DNA from: Circinella minor
Taxonomy: Eukaryota; Mucoromycota; Mucoromycetes; Mucorales; Lichtheimiaceae
DNA length: 64,000 nucleotides
Direction of reading: 5' to 3'
NCBI GenBank assembly: GCA_016758965.1
Contig: JAEPRB010000024.1
Coordinates: 62,001-126,000, forward strand
The position numbers were made by a program, and so were the translations under genes. The stretch's first letter is position 1; each line of letters begins with the position of its first letter. Positions 21,649 through 34,535 of the stretch are shown one piece after another. The notes under the pieces were generated by a model. It saw nothing but the letters and a program-made list of their open reading frames with translations, searched no databases and was not told where the DNA came from.

Positions 21649-24600
21649 GATTTATTAAAAGGGGAATAAAAGTAATAAAAATAAAATTTAGATGGGGTGT
21701 TGAAAGGTCGATTATTCCAAAAGTTAGGGCAGGAAACCGACGGAGGAAATTATGAAAATAAAAAAAAAAAGGATGAGTTGTAAAAAAAAGAAAAGAGAGA
21801 CTTTTTTTTTTTTTTGAGGACACGACTTTTTTTTTTTTATTTTCCAAAAAAAAATTGCGCGACTCTCGCGCACTTTACATTTTTATTTTCCAACTAAGCT
21901 CCAATCAAAACATAGGTCACGCATCAGTTGGCACGTGTGAGACACTCATTTCTTGCCCTGATTCTCTCACTTGCTCGCGTGCTACTTTATTTATATATAA
22001 ACAAACATAGCAAAATGAAAAAAAAAAGCAGAGTTATTTTTTTTATTATTTGATATCATTATTTTTATAAAAAGTAGTTTATCTGAATATTACTTTTATA
22101 AAATAAAAAATAAAATAATATAAACTATAGTATAGTATAGTAATAGTATATACAAAAAGTAAAGAATAGACGACGACATAAATTCTTATTATTTACTAGA
22201 CTTACTCGTGTGTCGTACGCGAAGTTTCTTGTTTTTATTCTAACACACTTTATATAGAGTAAAGTCAAAGTTATATTCACTGGAAAAGCATAACAAGGGG
22301 TATTTGACTTTTTAAGGTCTCACAAACTAACAGCTTCACGTTACTATTGGCCTGAACCATTGACATTCCTCGTGGCAACTTGTTATCCGTTCTCCCCGGC
22401 ATCATTTATAAAATTTACTTTAAAAAGTGATATCCGTGATTATTCCTTTATACCACCTAATTAAGAAATAAATACAATACATTTGATAATAAAAATAAGT
22501 ATGTTTCTTTTTATAATCACATAAAACAAAGCATTGTAAATAAATCTTTGTTTTTTGTGGTTATTTGAACATTTTCTTTGTATAGATTTTTCTTGCTATT
22601 ATTATTAACAATAAATAATTAGTGTATGTCAATAAAACAAAGTATATGAATCATTTTCAAAGAAAAAAACCCAACGTTATTCTTTTCAAAAGGTAAAGTT
22701 AATTATATCGTACACGAAGTTTAATGATCCCAATAAATGATTTAAATGAGTTAATTTTTATTGGTTAAACAAGGATCGACTCGTCTTAGCTACTTATTCA
22801 TCATCGATCATAAAAATAAGAAAAAAAAAGCATTCTCTATTTCTTTTTTTTAATATATCTCCCTTTTCAAAAATGTTGGAAATAATTGATTTAACATTTT
22901 ACGAGGTTTCTTTCCTTATTAAAAGCTTGTCAGTACATATAGGATACTATTTGGCGGAAGTTGCTATGTTCTTCTTTTCTTTTTTGGTACGTAACATACA
23001 TTTAAGTTCCTGACACAGTCTAATAAATCGCTTTACATACTTCTATAAGTAGTACAAAATATTCGATCATTATTGCCTAGAAAGATAATATCCCAATCAA
23101 TCCTGTTAATTGGATTTGAAGGAAGTTAATTTTTAAAAACGGGACCAGTTAATATCCTACATTTATTCGATTCAAGGGAAAAAAAATGACGATTGATTAA
23201 ATTTGCCTTTTTCTACGATCGACAATGGGGCTTTATTCTATATAGTATATCGATATTAATTAAGTATTAGTATTATTAGTGAGAATGACAAATCTAAAAA
23301 ATTGATATGTATATTCGTGATCAGTTGCTAACTTGAAATATATAACTAAGGAACAAGCTAGCTGTATTTTTATACATATTATATAGTCCGGATATAATAA
23401 TTAGTACTGCCATAATTTATACATGTATCAACAAATAAGTTACTCGATTTCCTCGTTAATAATCATTTTTTTTCACCCATTGATCTAGACCCTTATCATC
23501 TATGCTACTTTAGCGTTTATCTTTTTTACGTTACTGTACCAAAAAAAGAAAAGTACAAACCATTAAGATCGGTGCTTTTTAAACATGCTTTTAAGTTAAA
23601 ATGTATGTTTATTAAAAAGATGCTTTTATATAATAATATCATTATATTCATATAGTTGTTTTTACTATACTCATCAATGATCGATATTAATTATTTGTGA
23701 TATCTATTTTTTTTTCCTTGTCCGTGCATTCTTTCTTTTTTTTTACACACTGTTTTCGATAATATTTTCTGTCCCATTAATATTCGTATTGATTTTCCTG
23801 ACAAGTTAATAAAAAAAACTACATCACATGCCACTAATGATCAACAATGTGTATAACCCGAAAAAAAAAACCTTCTTTTCATTGATTATTATATAGCTTT
23901 TTTTCTCTATCTTCCTGATCCACATAGTTATTTACTGAGTGATGATATATAAAGTTGCATTTTACTATTCAACAGTTATTTTTATATTGCAATTTGGTGT
24001 TATAAGGATAAAAACCGATTTACATGTTTCAAAACTTATCTATATAGAGCTACTATCAGTCCTATCAACTTTCATTATTCCGATAATGAGGAAAGTAAAC
24101 CTATTTAGTGTATCGTACTATTTATTTATTTTTTGAAACAAAAGTACTTTTGTTAATATTTCAAATTTCGAATAATGAAATAATTTATGATCACATAGTT
24201 TTTGTGCCTCGACCCAGAAATAAAGAAATGACAGATTGACCCGTTCATGTGATCTTTAAAATATCTTCTTGGTTCTCATCAAAACATCATCATCAACATC
24301 TATCATTTTCAAAACGTCTCACAACAATTATCGCACAACCCTGAAAATTGCCACGCTTTCGTGCAACTCATTAATTATTTTTGTGTCTTTGAGCAATAAC
24401 CTTAAAAGGGTATTACAGGCTTACTATCAATAAGTTGATTTAAATTACTTGGAACTTTATGCATCTTATACTTTATTATCATTATAGTCAAACTAAAAAG
24501 GCACTAAAAAAATCATCACTTTAGGAGAAAAAAGATCACGAGCAAAAAAAAAAAGTGACAACTATGCTTTGCTCTTTTTTTTTTGTGCGTGAAAAGAGAA

Positions 24601-24820
24601 AGAAGTTATATTATTGTGAAACAAGAAATCCAATTTGAGAAAAAGAAGTTGGTGATAGTGTACTATTATTTGATGCCCTTTGTTATTTTTATTATATATG
24701 CAAGTTGAAAATTGTGTAATATTTTCGGTGCGAAACGATTTATATGTATATATATATGTAAAAAAAAAAGCGAGAGAGAAGAATATGTATAATATGAAGC
24801 TATTTATTGTTATTATTATT
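21649..24820. other. Large gene-free region upstream of alpha-tubulin
   Basis: About 3.2 kb. The first 350 bp probably hold the tubulin promoter: T/A homopolymers at 21760-21850, a GC-richer patch with CGCGCG-like words at 21858-21985, and TATATAA near 21993. A TATAG tandem run lies at about 22128-22150. From there to the homeobox gene's stop I see only A+T-rich DNA without supportable ORFs or RNA genes. Confidence 0.5.
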
Positions 24821-27386
24821 TTAACCTTGAGATCCCATCCCTTGAAATAATAAAAGGTCTTGGTCATCAGAATTACTCTTGTTATCATCACCAGCTTCTT
24901 TGTCATCACTGGTACTATTTCGATGTTCTAATAAAGATAACATGGAGCTTTCTTCTTCGAGTATTGTGGTCGAAGACATACCCATGATAATATCGGCTGG
25001 CGTTAATTCACGTGGTGTTTCGTCAACGGGTGTTACGTTAGTTGATAGGCATCGTGGATCGATTGCTTGTTGTTGTTGTTGTTTTACTACGTGCTGCTGT
25101 TGTTGTTGTTGAAGTACGGATTGAATATGAGGATCATCTTGAGCCCACCGTTGTACTTCTGCTCGTAAAGCCAATGCAGGTCCATCAAGATGATGTAAAT
25201 TGATTGAAGTTGCTTGCCGATCCTGAGTAAAATCACGGCACTGGGTCCATGCACCCCCATTGGCTTCCATATAAAACGCAATAGCTTCTGGTTGTGCGAC
25301 CCGTAATTCTAATCGTGCCCAACCAAGTCGTTCGAGAATGGGCTCAAGTCGAATTTGAAGTACTGTATCAAATGTATATTCCATCTTGAAACGTTGTTGA
25401 CCATCTTGAATGCGCCAAATTAACACTCGACGCTGGGTATCATAATGACAAGCAAGGTCATTGGCTTGAAGACTCATACGTCGCCATGTACCGATTTGAA
25501 GTGCTTCAGCTGAAAATCGATTGGGTGTTTCTTCATCACCACCGTCCATTGACATGGGTGTACCAAGCCGATCTTCTATTTTTGTAAAAAAAAAAAGAAA
25601 ATTAAGGACTTTAATACAAGGGCCTTCTTCCATGTTTTATTCTTGATTCTTTGATTCTTTGATTCTTTGATTCTTTGATTTTTACTTTTTTTTTTTTTTT
25701 TTTTGCTTTTATAAATAAAAAAAATTGTTAGCTGTTATTACCTTGAGTTGGTACGCCAGGAGGATAATAACCACCAGAAGCTGCCATTTGTTGCTGCTGC
25801 TGCTGCTGTTGAATAGCTGCAAATGTATTGCTTGCAGCAGTCATTGGATCAGTGTAGCCCATCATTGGCCAGTACGCTTGGCCTACAGGCGATGTATAAC
25901 TTCTGCTACGATAATAATGCTGTCCTCCAGTGGTATTAGTGGCTCCAGGGATTGTTGTTCCTGATCCAGCTGCTGTTGCTACCACTGCCGCTGCTTGTAC
26001 TTGTGCTTGTTGTAATGGACCATTAGGTACATCGACAGAACTATGACGCTCATAACCTCGTCGTTGTGGTGGAGGATAAGGTCCAAGTGAATGAGCACGC
26101 ATACGACCTGTTGTTGAGGCCGAAACCCTACGAACTGCCGAGCTAGCACCTACACTTTGACGCAAAGGATCGGAAACTGATGCTGATAGCGGCGAAGAAG
26201 TTGATGATGGCGGAGGCGTGACGGAAGACCAATCTCCTATTGTTCCGCCAAGTGACATTGGTGGAGGTGGTGGTGGCGGTGGCGGGGTTGATTGAAGAGG
26301 TAGCGGAGGAGGAGGAGCAACAACATTACTGTTAGTATTATTGTTATTGTTCGAAGAAGCCGCGGTTGTTGATGTTGATGAAGTTGATGAAGAGGGTAGT
26401 GGTGGAGGTGGAGGTGGTGGAGGACAGAACCAGCTGTTGTTATTATTGTTATCTGTAGCAGAAGTAGGAGAATTTGCTGCTGTTGAAGAAGTGGTATTAT
26501 TGCTAGTATCATTGTCACTAATATTACCATTACTATTGTTATTGCTTTGGCTAGGAGTAGTACCAATAGTAGTTAAAGTGGAAGAAGATGTAGGATTTGT
26601 ACTATTTGTTGTGTTGCCGGACTGTCGACTTTGTTGCTGTTGGTTGTAATAATAATAGTAATAATAATAATAAAGATCAGGATTAGTTGTCATAGAGCCA
26701 TCGGGTGCAGTTTGTTGATAATGATAAGCGGCAGCTTGGCAAGCGGCAGCTGCAGCGGAAGCGGCATAGTATTGCATTCGTATAGTTTCGTCATGAAGGA
26801 GTGATGAACGTTTAGCAATGTTTTTGACTTTGGCGCGACGGTTCTGGAACCAGATCTGGATCGACCGCTCAGACATCCCGAGCTCGCGCGATAGTTGCTC
26901 ACGTACGCGGTTATTGGGAGAAGGATTGACACTAAATGTTTTTTCCAAGACAGCTAGTTGTTCTGCTGTGGCTCGGGTGCGTTTACGTGGTGGTGGGGTA
27001 CTTTCATTATTGCTAGTTGTAGATGATGTTGATGACGAACGTTGTTGTTGAGGATGTTGTTGTTGATAATGATGATGCAGTTGTTGTTGTTGTTGTTGTT
27101 GTTGATGATGATGTTGATGTTGATGATGATGAGGGAGATTTGGTTGGTGTTGTCTAGGTAAGTTTGAATGCTGAAGAGGATGAGAAGGATGTTGATATTC
27201 ATATTGATTGAGCTCACCAGGAGCATAAGTTGGGTACATAGGATGTGGATGATAATCTAAAGGCATCATCTGTTTAGGAGGAAAATATGCAAATTGCTCA
27301 GCGGGTGGCACGGACATCATGCCGGCATGACCCAAAGGTGCAGTAGTTACAACTGAAGAGTGTGAAGGATTGGACTGTGGATTCAT
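24821..27386 (-). CDS. Homeodomain transcription factor, Phx1-like, with polyglutamine and polyproline tracts
   Basis: A fungal homeobox regulator. Two exons, 27386-25742 and 25575-24821; 799 aa. Residues about 88-115 are His/Gln-rich. The homeodomain is at about 133-192: RKRTRATAEQLAVLEKTF leads into the recognition helix RSIQIWFQNRRAKVKNIAKR, with the invariant W, F, N and R present. The middle is low complexity: poly-Tyr, Asn/Ser/Thr, two poly-Pro runs and Gln runs. Exon 2 (about 549-710) has a second conserved block starting FSAEALQIGTWRRMS and continuing RRVLIWRIQDGQQRFKMEYT, which resembles the C-terminal domain of fungal Phx1/PAH1-type homeobox proteins. The intron joins PTQ|G with EDRLGTP in frame, and the second block would otherwise lack a homeodomain. 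The split at the intron is my inference but fits the family. Target genes are unknown. Confidence 0.88.
25640..25705. repeat. TTTGATTC tandem repeat and T homopolymer inside the homeobox intron
   Basis: About five copies of an 8-bp unit (TTTGATTC) followed by a 22-base T run, all within the single intron of the homeobox gene. Probably length-variable between isolates. Confidence 0.85.
27060..27140. repeat. Trinucleotide repeats encoding His/Gln tracts
   Basis: GTT/GTG/ATG-type triplet repeats on the plus strand (CAA/CAC/CAT on the coding strand) encode the Gln and His runs at about residues 88-115 of the homeobox protein. Similar shorter Gln tracts are at 25790-25812 and 25070-25112. Confidence 0.85.
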
Positions 27387-30300
27387 TATTCTATAACGAT
27401 ATATAATCAATAAGCATTCACAGAATGCAAAGAACAAGAAAAAGAAAAAAATAAAAATAAAAGGAAATAAGAGAACTAGAAAGAAAAAGTGAGAAAAAAG
27501 TGAGAAAAAAAAAAGAAAAAGGAGAAGAAAAAAATAAATGGAAGAAGAGAAAAAAAAGGGACTGTTCTAAATGTTAAGTTGTTTGTTGTAGTAATAGTAG
27601 CGCGCAATATAAAAAAAAAAACCAAGCAGCAAACCTACAAGGTGGTACACCATATAAGCGGCGTAATAAAAGCAGAAAAATGCACACAGGGAGATCTCTT
27701 TCTTTTTTTCATTATAGTAAATATAATATATTTATGGGAAAGAAAAATAGAGTGTGTGTGCATGCGTATGTAATAATCTCAGTGCGCGCACACAAAATGA
27801 GGCCAGAGCTGTTAATTGACAGTTGCCTGAAAAGCCAATAAACGGCTGTTCCTCCGGAAAAGCAGACCAATGCCCGCTTTTTTATTACTCCTATACATAA
27901 TATGTATGTAATATATAGTCAAGCCAATTCTAATCAATAACTTGCTTTAGGTACACAAAACATAAATGAAACGACCGACTTTTGGAGTAACATGAGCCGG
28001 TGGTTAAAAAACCAGAAGATCGACTTTTATAATTTTACATTCAAATTTTCTATTATTATTTTTCATTAGTATGACACCACTAGCGGTTTCACCTTTTTGT
28101 TTTCAACCCCCCTGAAGATCTTATCCGCATGATAATAATAAATAATATAATAATACCCCATTCATTTCCACGTTTTTATAAAAGAAAAAAACTTGCGCCT
28201 CTTTTTTCTCTTACTCTATTTTCTATAAGAAAAACTTGTTTTACCCTTCATAAAACCACGCGACAAATGAATGTAAATCAATGTTTTCTCAGTTTAATTA
28301 GGCCCGGCTGGCGGGGTTTTTTCGGGTTCGCAATAATAATATGTTATGTAGAATCCAAAGTTAAATAACACTTTAACTCCCCCCCATCAAATCCTGAGTT
28401 CCATAACATTGTACCGCCTTAATGTCACGCGAACTATACTCTTTTTGATTAACACTCTGGAAAAAAGAAATTCGTTGGTCAAGTGGCCTGACATTCTCTC
28501 GCCCTCTAATATGTAAAATTTTGCACAACTAACAATCAGCATTAAGTAAAGCTGTCTCTGGGATCCCTTAAAAAAATATTTCGGAGTCCTTGGGGGTCTA
28601 GAGCCTTGATAACATTGTTACAAGCATATATCCACCCACTCACGGCCCCCAAACACAATAGTACACCCTTGCTTTTATATTGATTTTTTAGAGCTAAATA
28701 GAAAATAGTCTATATAGTAAAATGTTGTGTTTTGGACCCTTTTATCAAGATAAGCAAAACGATCACATCTAAGATATCATTGCAAAGTAGAGATTGAAGT
28801 ATATAAAGCACATTTTCCCCTGAAAGTAAACTAGATTCAATCTATTTCTATGACAAACACTGCTATCATTACTATTTCAAAAGCTAATTACTAACAAAGA
28901 TTATATTATAATCTCTTTGACAACATTTTATTCAAAATGTCTTTTCCTTTTTTATTTTCATATATTGAAGGTTCCCCCCCTTTTTTCAAATATTCATTTA
29001 ATAGCAATCCGAATATTAGGATATATATTAACAGGTCATTAACTACGTATTTGACATTAAATTTTGCTTCATAAACAATATTATTAAAAAAATTCTTCAT
29101 TATATCTTCTTGTAATAATATACACACTGTAGACGAGTTTGGTAACTCATAAAAATTTCCCGAAAAGGGTTGTTGTACAACATGAACTAAAAAGTTGACA
29201 AGATCGCCTCACAAATTATTTCACCCCCAAGGAATTATATTCTCAAAAGAAATGAATAAGAAACCTTAAAGATAATTAAAGCTACATAGCTTATCGGCGT
29301 ATTTTATTCATATATCATTTCTCTCCTCCGATGTTTGTGTATCGATGCAAGGTTATTTTATATTATTATTAGAAAAAAGAAGAAAAAACTTTAATACTAT
29401 ACATTAACATATGTGTCAAAAACGCAGGAGCGAAAATGATAAAGAAAAAACGTGATATGTAAGATATTTGAAATAAGTTAAAACTTCAAAATAAAAAACG
29501 CATTGGTTACCGTTTATTTATGTCAATGGAAAGCATCGACCAACAAACATACTAAAGTTATGTACGTAGCAAGAGAGCTACCTTTGGAGGATTCTCAGAA
29601 CGTGTTGATTTAATAAGTGTCGTACCACTTGAAAGTAAAAAAAAAATTATGATCAAGAGATAGTTTAGAAAATAAAAAAGAAAGGATTGCCCCAGTAAAT
29701 AATAAAATTATATTATAGATTCTTTAGTTCTTCCCACATTTATTATTATATTAGCTATTTTTTACACAGACATACGTAACCCATATCACAGATTTTTGGT
29801 TAATAAGCAATTGTCTTTCTTTGATATTTCTTTCTTTTATTTTTTTCACAGAGCACACAATCCAATAACTTCACGCTCCAATAAAGGAAAGTATATTATA
29901 TCAGTGTATTTTGTGACACCTTTGCGTTACATTGGTAGCAAATATTATATGCAAATTTTGATAGGTCCTTACTTTTCATATATATGATATTATATCATTT
30001 TGATGCCGTGTGACATGGAAACGTTGATAAGCCCGCTTTTTATATTATATTTTCATTTATATTCGTGGGACCGAATAGAAAATGATAGAAAAAAAAAGAA
30101 TACTTACCGACACATATATTATGTTTAATCCATAAAATGGTGAATAAATATTTTCTGTCGATGTTCTATACTTCGGCGTATATGTATATATAAGTCGGCG
30201 AAGAATAAAAAAAGAACATGTATCACACGTGGCACTGATCTAACCACTTCAGTGTCACTAATTCAAAAAAGGCAAGCTTCCGTCCACAATTTTTTTTTTT

Positions 30301-31500
30301 TTGTTACTCCACTGAAACATATTTTTTTTTACGGTTTTCCTCATTTTTTATAGACGGTCAACATGGGGACTTTTTAAGATGGCAGTTGGGGTAGACTTTC
30401 ATGGCGCGCTGAGTTTTCTTTATCATTATAAGCAGTTGGGTTTTTTTTTTTCAATATGACCGCTGGAGTTTTTACTGTGGAGACAAGCTTATAATTTGAC
30501 ACCAAATATTATCAATGTGGCGCACAAATGCTTTTTGCTTGGGGGCCTAATAACGCAGTACAGAAGAACAGCACGATTAGATGGAAAAACATTTCTATAT
30601 TTCAAAAACCTTATTTCATCTTTTTTTTTCAGAATAATTTAAAAGTGAAGGAACCATTATCTTTTGAAAAAAAAAAGGTCGTTTTTGTTTGCGAAGAAGG
30701 GCGTATATAAGATGCTAACTCTCATTATAAACCAATAGTGCACTCGAAATTCGGTATCATTACAAGGCCAAAAGAGGAAAAAGAAAAGCATAATGGTATG
30801 CTTTTTACTCACTAATTTAATTCAGTCATAGTCTATTTCTTTTATTAGATTTTATTTCTGAATAAAACTAGTGTTTACGTATCTATCAAAAAACAATTTT
30901 TTTTATTTGTAGTCCTCTTCCAGAACAATGATGTAGTAGCTCTGTGATATATCAAGTTTTTAATCAGTCTATATATCTTATAATCGTATATTGGGTAAAA
31001 TGTATGGATATTGTTCCAAGACTGGATGGTTTGTGTAAAATACATTCGAGAAAATAGTACATTATTATTATCAAATATGTGGATGGATAAAGTTGAATAG
31101 ATGTGTTAGACAGTTAATAATATAATGTGATATACTATAATACAAATTTTAGAAGAAAAGGTTACCATTGATGCTATAATGAATTTTAATAATACATAAT
31201 GACAACTGGAGTTTATTTAGGCGAGGTATAATAGCGTATGGTCAATAGTTGTATACTTACGTACATGCAATCGGATTCGATTGGTCAATCTTATGAAATA
31301 AGAAAGCGTGTAATAGAAGATGGTAGATGAAAGAAGAGGGCTTAAATAATGTATGATAAAAACGATATGGCTTTCTGAATGTCAGGGAACCCTTTATTTA
31401 TATACATCAAAATATCAGACCCTAATTAACTTCTAATAATATATCTTATATCAATAGCAAACATTTTTATTTAAGAAATCTATCACCATATTATCAATTA
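27387..31500. other. Gene-poor region
   Basis: About 4.1 kb without a supportable gene. The first 200 bp are purine-rich and likely the homeobox promoter and leader. A GC-richer patch at about 28305-28335 (GGCCCGGCTGGCGGGG) was checked for tRNA features and has none. Candidate ORFs elsewhere are short, A+T-driven and unlike known families. Near 30705-30790 there is TATATAAG followed by a pyrimidine-poor stretch and an ATGG, but no protein follows. Confidence 0.45.
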
Positions 31501-31559
31501 TTCTATTATCTACCCTTAGTGTTCCGAGGATACGCATGTCTATGAATAATCTTGCGGTT

Positions 31560-32641
31560 GAATATATCGTCATAATGGTTCTACGCCATTACACGAGCTG
31601 CCAAATGTTCGATTGTGAGTTTTGTTGAGCAGTGCATATAATTCGGAGATTGGAACAAAACTAGTTTTTATCATCTGTCAAAGCACTCGTTCTATCATCC
31701 TGTGTAACATGAATAGCTTGACAGCCATTTCGAAAGCATCGTCAACTTGTTTAAGTTCATCAGTAATACAAAATAATGTAATGTTCATATCTTGATCAGC
31801 ACTAAGTTCGGATTACAAGAAATCATAATATGTTGATTGTAGTTCAATGTCTCTCAATTTATACATGTTGAGAATCTCGACTTTTTGACAACTTTGTTAA
31901 TAATCTATAAATATACAAACCAGTAAAATGAGCAATAGCTATACAATTTAATGCCTCCCATATCAACACTTACAAGCTTGTTATTTCTTCAGCTACGTTT
32001 GCGTTGATACCGCCCTCCATGAAAACAGCCAATGTGAGTAGCTCCAATTAGCTGCTTTAATGGTTTTTTTTTTTGGAATCACTATGGCCATCGGATGCCA
32101 ATTAAAAACAACATATCTGCTGTTTCCGTGATTTCTTGTAACTCTTCTGTACAGTAGATGTTGAGTAATGACACTAAATGTATTGTTGATATTGTTTAAG
32201 TGTGTCAGGGATATTGATGTGTTTAATAATAAACGGGGGTTGTACTTCGGCTGGTGTTGATGAACTCGAATTCCTACATATTTTTGGACTACTACTAACA
32301 TTATGATTGTTTTTTCTGGGATTACTGCTGGCATTATTGTTGTTACTGTTGCTTTATGATCCATCTGGAAGTTGTTTGAGAATCAATTTGTCAACATAAC
32401 ATGAGGGGCCTTTGCTAATATTAAACACCAACCTCCATTTTTGGTTTTTGCATGATTACTATCCAACAGCCAATTAAAGCTACGTCCACTTTCGCTTTTT
32501 AGTTTGTTGTGAAATCTACAGTATTGTAGTGTGTTTCTTGACCTTTGATTCAGTCACAATATCTAATCTCAAAATAGACAGCGTTATAGATATACCATCA
32601 GTATCAGGTCGAGTGAGAAACGTAGTAGTAAGATAATTCAT
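31560..32641 (-). pseudogene. Decayed protein-coding gene of unknown family
   Basis: On the minus strand, protein-like segments are broken by stops and frame changes. An ATG at 32641 opens MNYLTTTFLTRPDTDGISIT and then meets stops. A Ser/Asn-rich stretch leads into STPAEVQPPFIIKHINIPDT, then shifts frame into CTEELQEITETADMLFLIGI, followed by two stops. Near 31885-31560 one long frame contains VEILNMYKLRDIELQSTYYD, a TAA, SELSADQDMNITLFCITDEL, a TGA, and VPISELYALLNKTHNRTFGS, all in register. In-register segments separated by single stops are the mark of nonsense decay. I do not recognise the family; it could be an old mobile-element protein or a host gene. Confidence 0.6.
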
Positions 32642-33100
32642 GTTAAAAATCAAGAAAAAAGAATAAAGTCAAATGCTGAAGACAAATGAGGAAATATGGT
32701 CAAAATAGTATCTAAATATTTTAACCCAAATAGTTGGCCAATAAAAATAGAGGTTTACGTGCGCACAATTCAAAGTTTACATGTTAATCTGGGGGGTGAG
32801 AGATAATTAAAAAAAAAAAAGAGTAACTTTGGAAGACGAAGATCGCTGTTTTTTTTATTCTGTTTTTTAAATCAAATTATGTATGACCAAAAAGTTGATG
32901 AAGAAAATCGCTGGTCTCGAAAATTATTTCTAACTGCTGGTATTTTTCTTGTTCTGCTGCTGTATTTTAAGCAATTCCTTCGTTTCACTTTCTTGTCGGT
33001 GTACTGTAGGGTTTAATATAGGGCGTTTTATCAATTAATATATGATTTGTCACGTGACATAGGAAATTAGATCCCTTTTTTTTTCTTCTTTTGACAGCCA
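32642..33100. other. Intergenic region downstream of the GT15 gene
   Basis: A+T-rich, with an A run at about 32811-32820. It could hide one more terminal exon of the adjacent minus-strand GT15 gene, because that gene's last codons overlap a GTAAGT donor-like site, but I found no convincing continuation. Confidence 0.4.
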
Positions 33101-34535
33101 TTATTTATACTTACAAAACGATTGTGTAGAATCACAAGCGCACTTAAGTTCTTTTACTTGGATCTCATCTGAAGGACATTGCATTGCTATCGAAAATTGG
33201 TAACCAATGTTTTCCATGAAATGTACTTGGTGCTTATGTAGGTATAATGCCGCCGCTATTGTTTGAAATGGCGAATCTCCCCATCTGCATATTATCATGC
33301 ATGTAATAATGTTTATACATAAATAAATAAATGTAACAAAATAATCGGGTAGTTGGTTTCAATCAGCTATTGAATCGGAGAGAAAGAAATTTGATGATTT
33401 TACCTTTCATAGAAAAAACCACCTGCTATATCCATGTGACGGAAAAACCGTTGATATTCTGGTGATCTCATAAAGTTCAAAGATATAATCATAAAGTTAT
33501 TCCAAATCTGGTTATTATTGTATTTTTGGTCGATAGCAGTCGGAAATAAATCAGTGGAAGAAGGTTCATCGATTATCCATGGAAAAATGGAATCGGTAGG
33601 TGGAACTAAAGAGGACAATGATGATAAGTTCTTCATTTCGTTTTTGACATACTCCTGTACGCTATTCCATAAGCTTGGAATCACTAAATGAGATTCTTTC
33701 ATTGAAATAGCAAATGCTATTGATAGAAATTGTTTTTTTTCGGGGTATAACATTGATAAGAGTTAGCATCATTATTACAATGTATACATATAGTAGCTGT
33801 ACAAATAAAGTCTTTTTTCTTTTTTGATTTACCGAGTTTTTGGTCATTTTCTTTCATGGACTGAAACGGGTCTTCTCGGATATCACAAATATAGCGCGCT
33901 CTTGGCTGCACTTTCCAATAGTACTCGGCATCTTGTAATAAAGGATGCAAGGCAATAAGCCCCGCATTGTATCGTGTTGCCTTTTTCCAACTGATAGATT
34001 CACCATGATATATATTCTGGCTTCCCATTGTCACCGCAATTTTCTCTGCCTCTTTGATATCAATCCACGCTGGTTCATTCCAATGATCCGGTGGTATTTT
34101 TCCAAAATATACATTTTTTCTTTTTGCAGTGATAATCTTTTGAAACCGTTTACTAAGTAACTGATCACTCAATATAATCCAAGGGTATCCGTGGTGCTGA
34201 TTGAATCGATCCTCAACATCAGTCATAGTGGCATGTACTTCAAATAGTTCACCTTCACGTGCCATGACAACAAGGGCTCCTTTTATGGGTGTATCATATA
34301 TGACGTGCCGGTTGGTGTTGTATTCACCATAGGAATAATTGTTCAAGACTAATTGTTGTAATTGCTGTTGTGCAAGTATATTTGTGTAATGGACTTTGCG
34401 ACGATAGTAGATGATGCTAGTCAATCCTAGTAAGGTGACCAGAAAGATAATTATTCGATGTCGCCACAATCGATTAAAGGCCTTTTGTTTCCTTGTAAAT
34501 CGATGTTTATCTTCGCCTTTTATATTGATATGCAT
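33101..34535 (-). CDS. GT15 (KRE2/MNT1-family) mannosyltransferase-like protein with altered active-site motifs
   Basis: A type II Golgi membrane protein of the alpha-1,2-mannosyltransferase family that extends O- and N-glycans. Exons on the minus strand: 34535-33833, 33716-33404, 33284-33101; 399 aa. A basic cytosolic stub precedes one membrane anchor (IIIFLVTLLGLTSIIYY, about 28-44), then a stem and the catalytic fold. Family landmarks: RFNQHHGYPWIILSDQ, YYWKVQPRARYICDI and GGFFYERWGDSPFQTIAAAL. Expected functional residues differ. The usual RVEP acidic motif reads KVQP (Gln210), the usual WSNFEI motif reads WNNFMI (Met310), and IGYHH reads IGYQF. The protein may therefore be inactive or have changed chemistry. 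The C-terminus ends soon after CACDSTQSF, shorter than the family, at a codon that overlaps GTAAGT, so another exon is possible. Confidence 0.85.

Noticed and set aside
20458..21669. Several plus-strand ORFs opposite alpha-tubulin
   Set aside because: Antisense shadows produced by strong codon bias; no protein features.
24821..25633. Separate gene starting at the ATG at 25633
   Set aside because: Its first 19 codons are intron-derived. A GTAATA donor at 25741 and TAG acceptor at 25576 join it in frame to the homeobox exon, matching two-domain fungal homeobox proteins.
26237..27226. Alternative-frame ORFs rich in Leu, Val, Ile and Asn over the homeobox gene
   Set aside because: Triplet repeats are open in several frames; only the homeodomain frame has real motifs.
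28300..28340. Possible tRNA (GGCCCGGCTGGCGGGG ... GGGTTCG)
   Set aside because: No acceptor, D or anticodon stems could be paired around it.
30528..30710. Small ORF downstream of a TATATAAG-like region
   Set aside because: Composition is A/T-driven, no family match and no splice-supported extension.
31993..32364. 123-codon minus-strand ORF taken as a real small gene
   Set aside because: It is one frame of the pseudogene; more protein-like segments are in the other two frames on either side.
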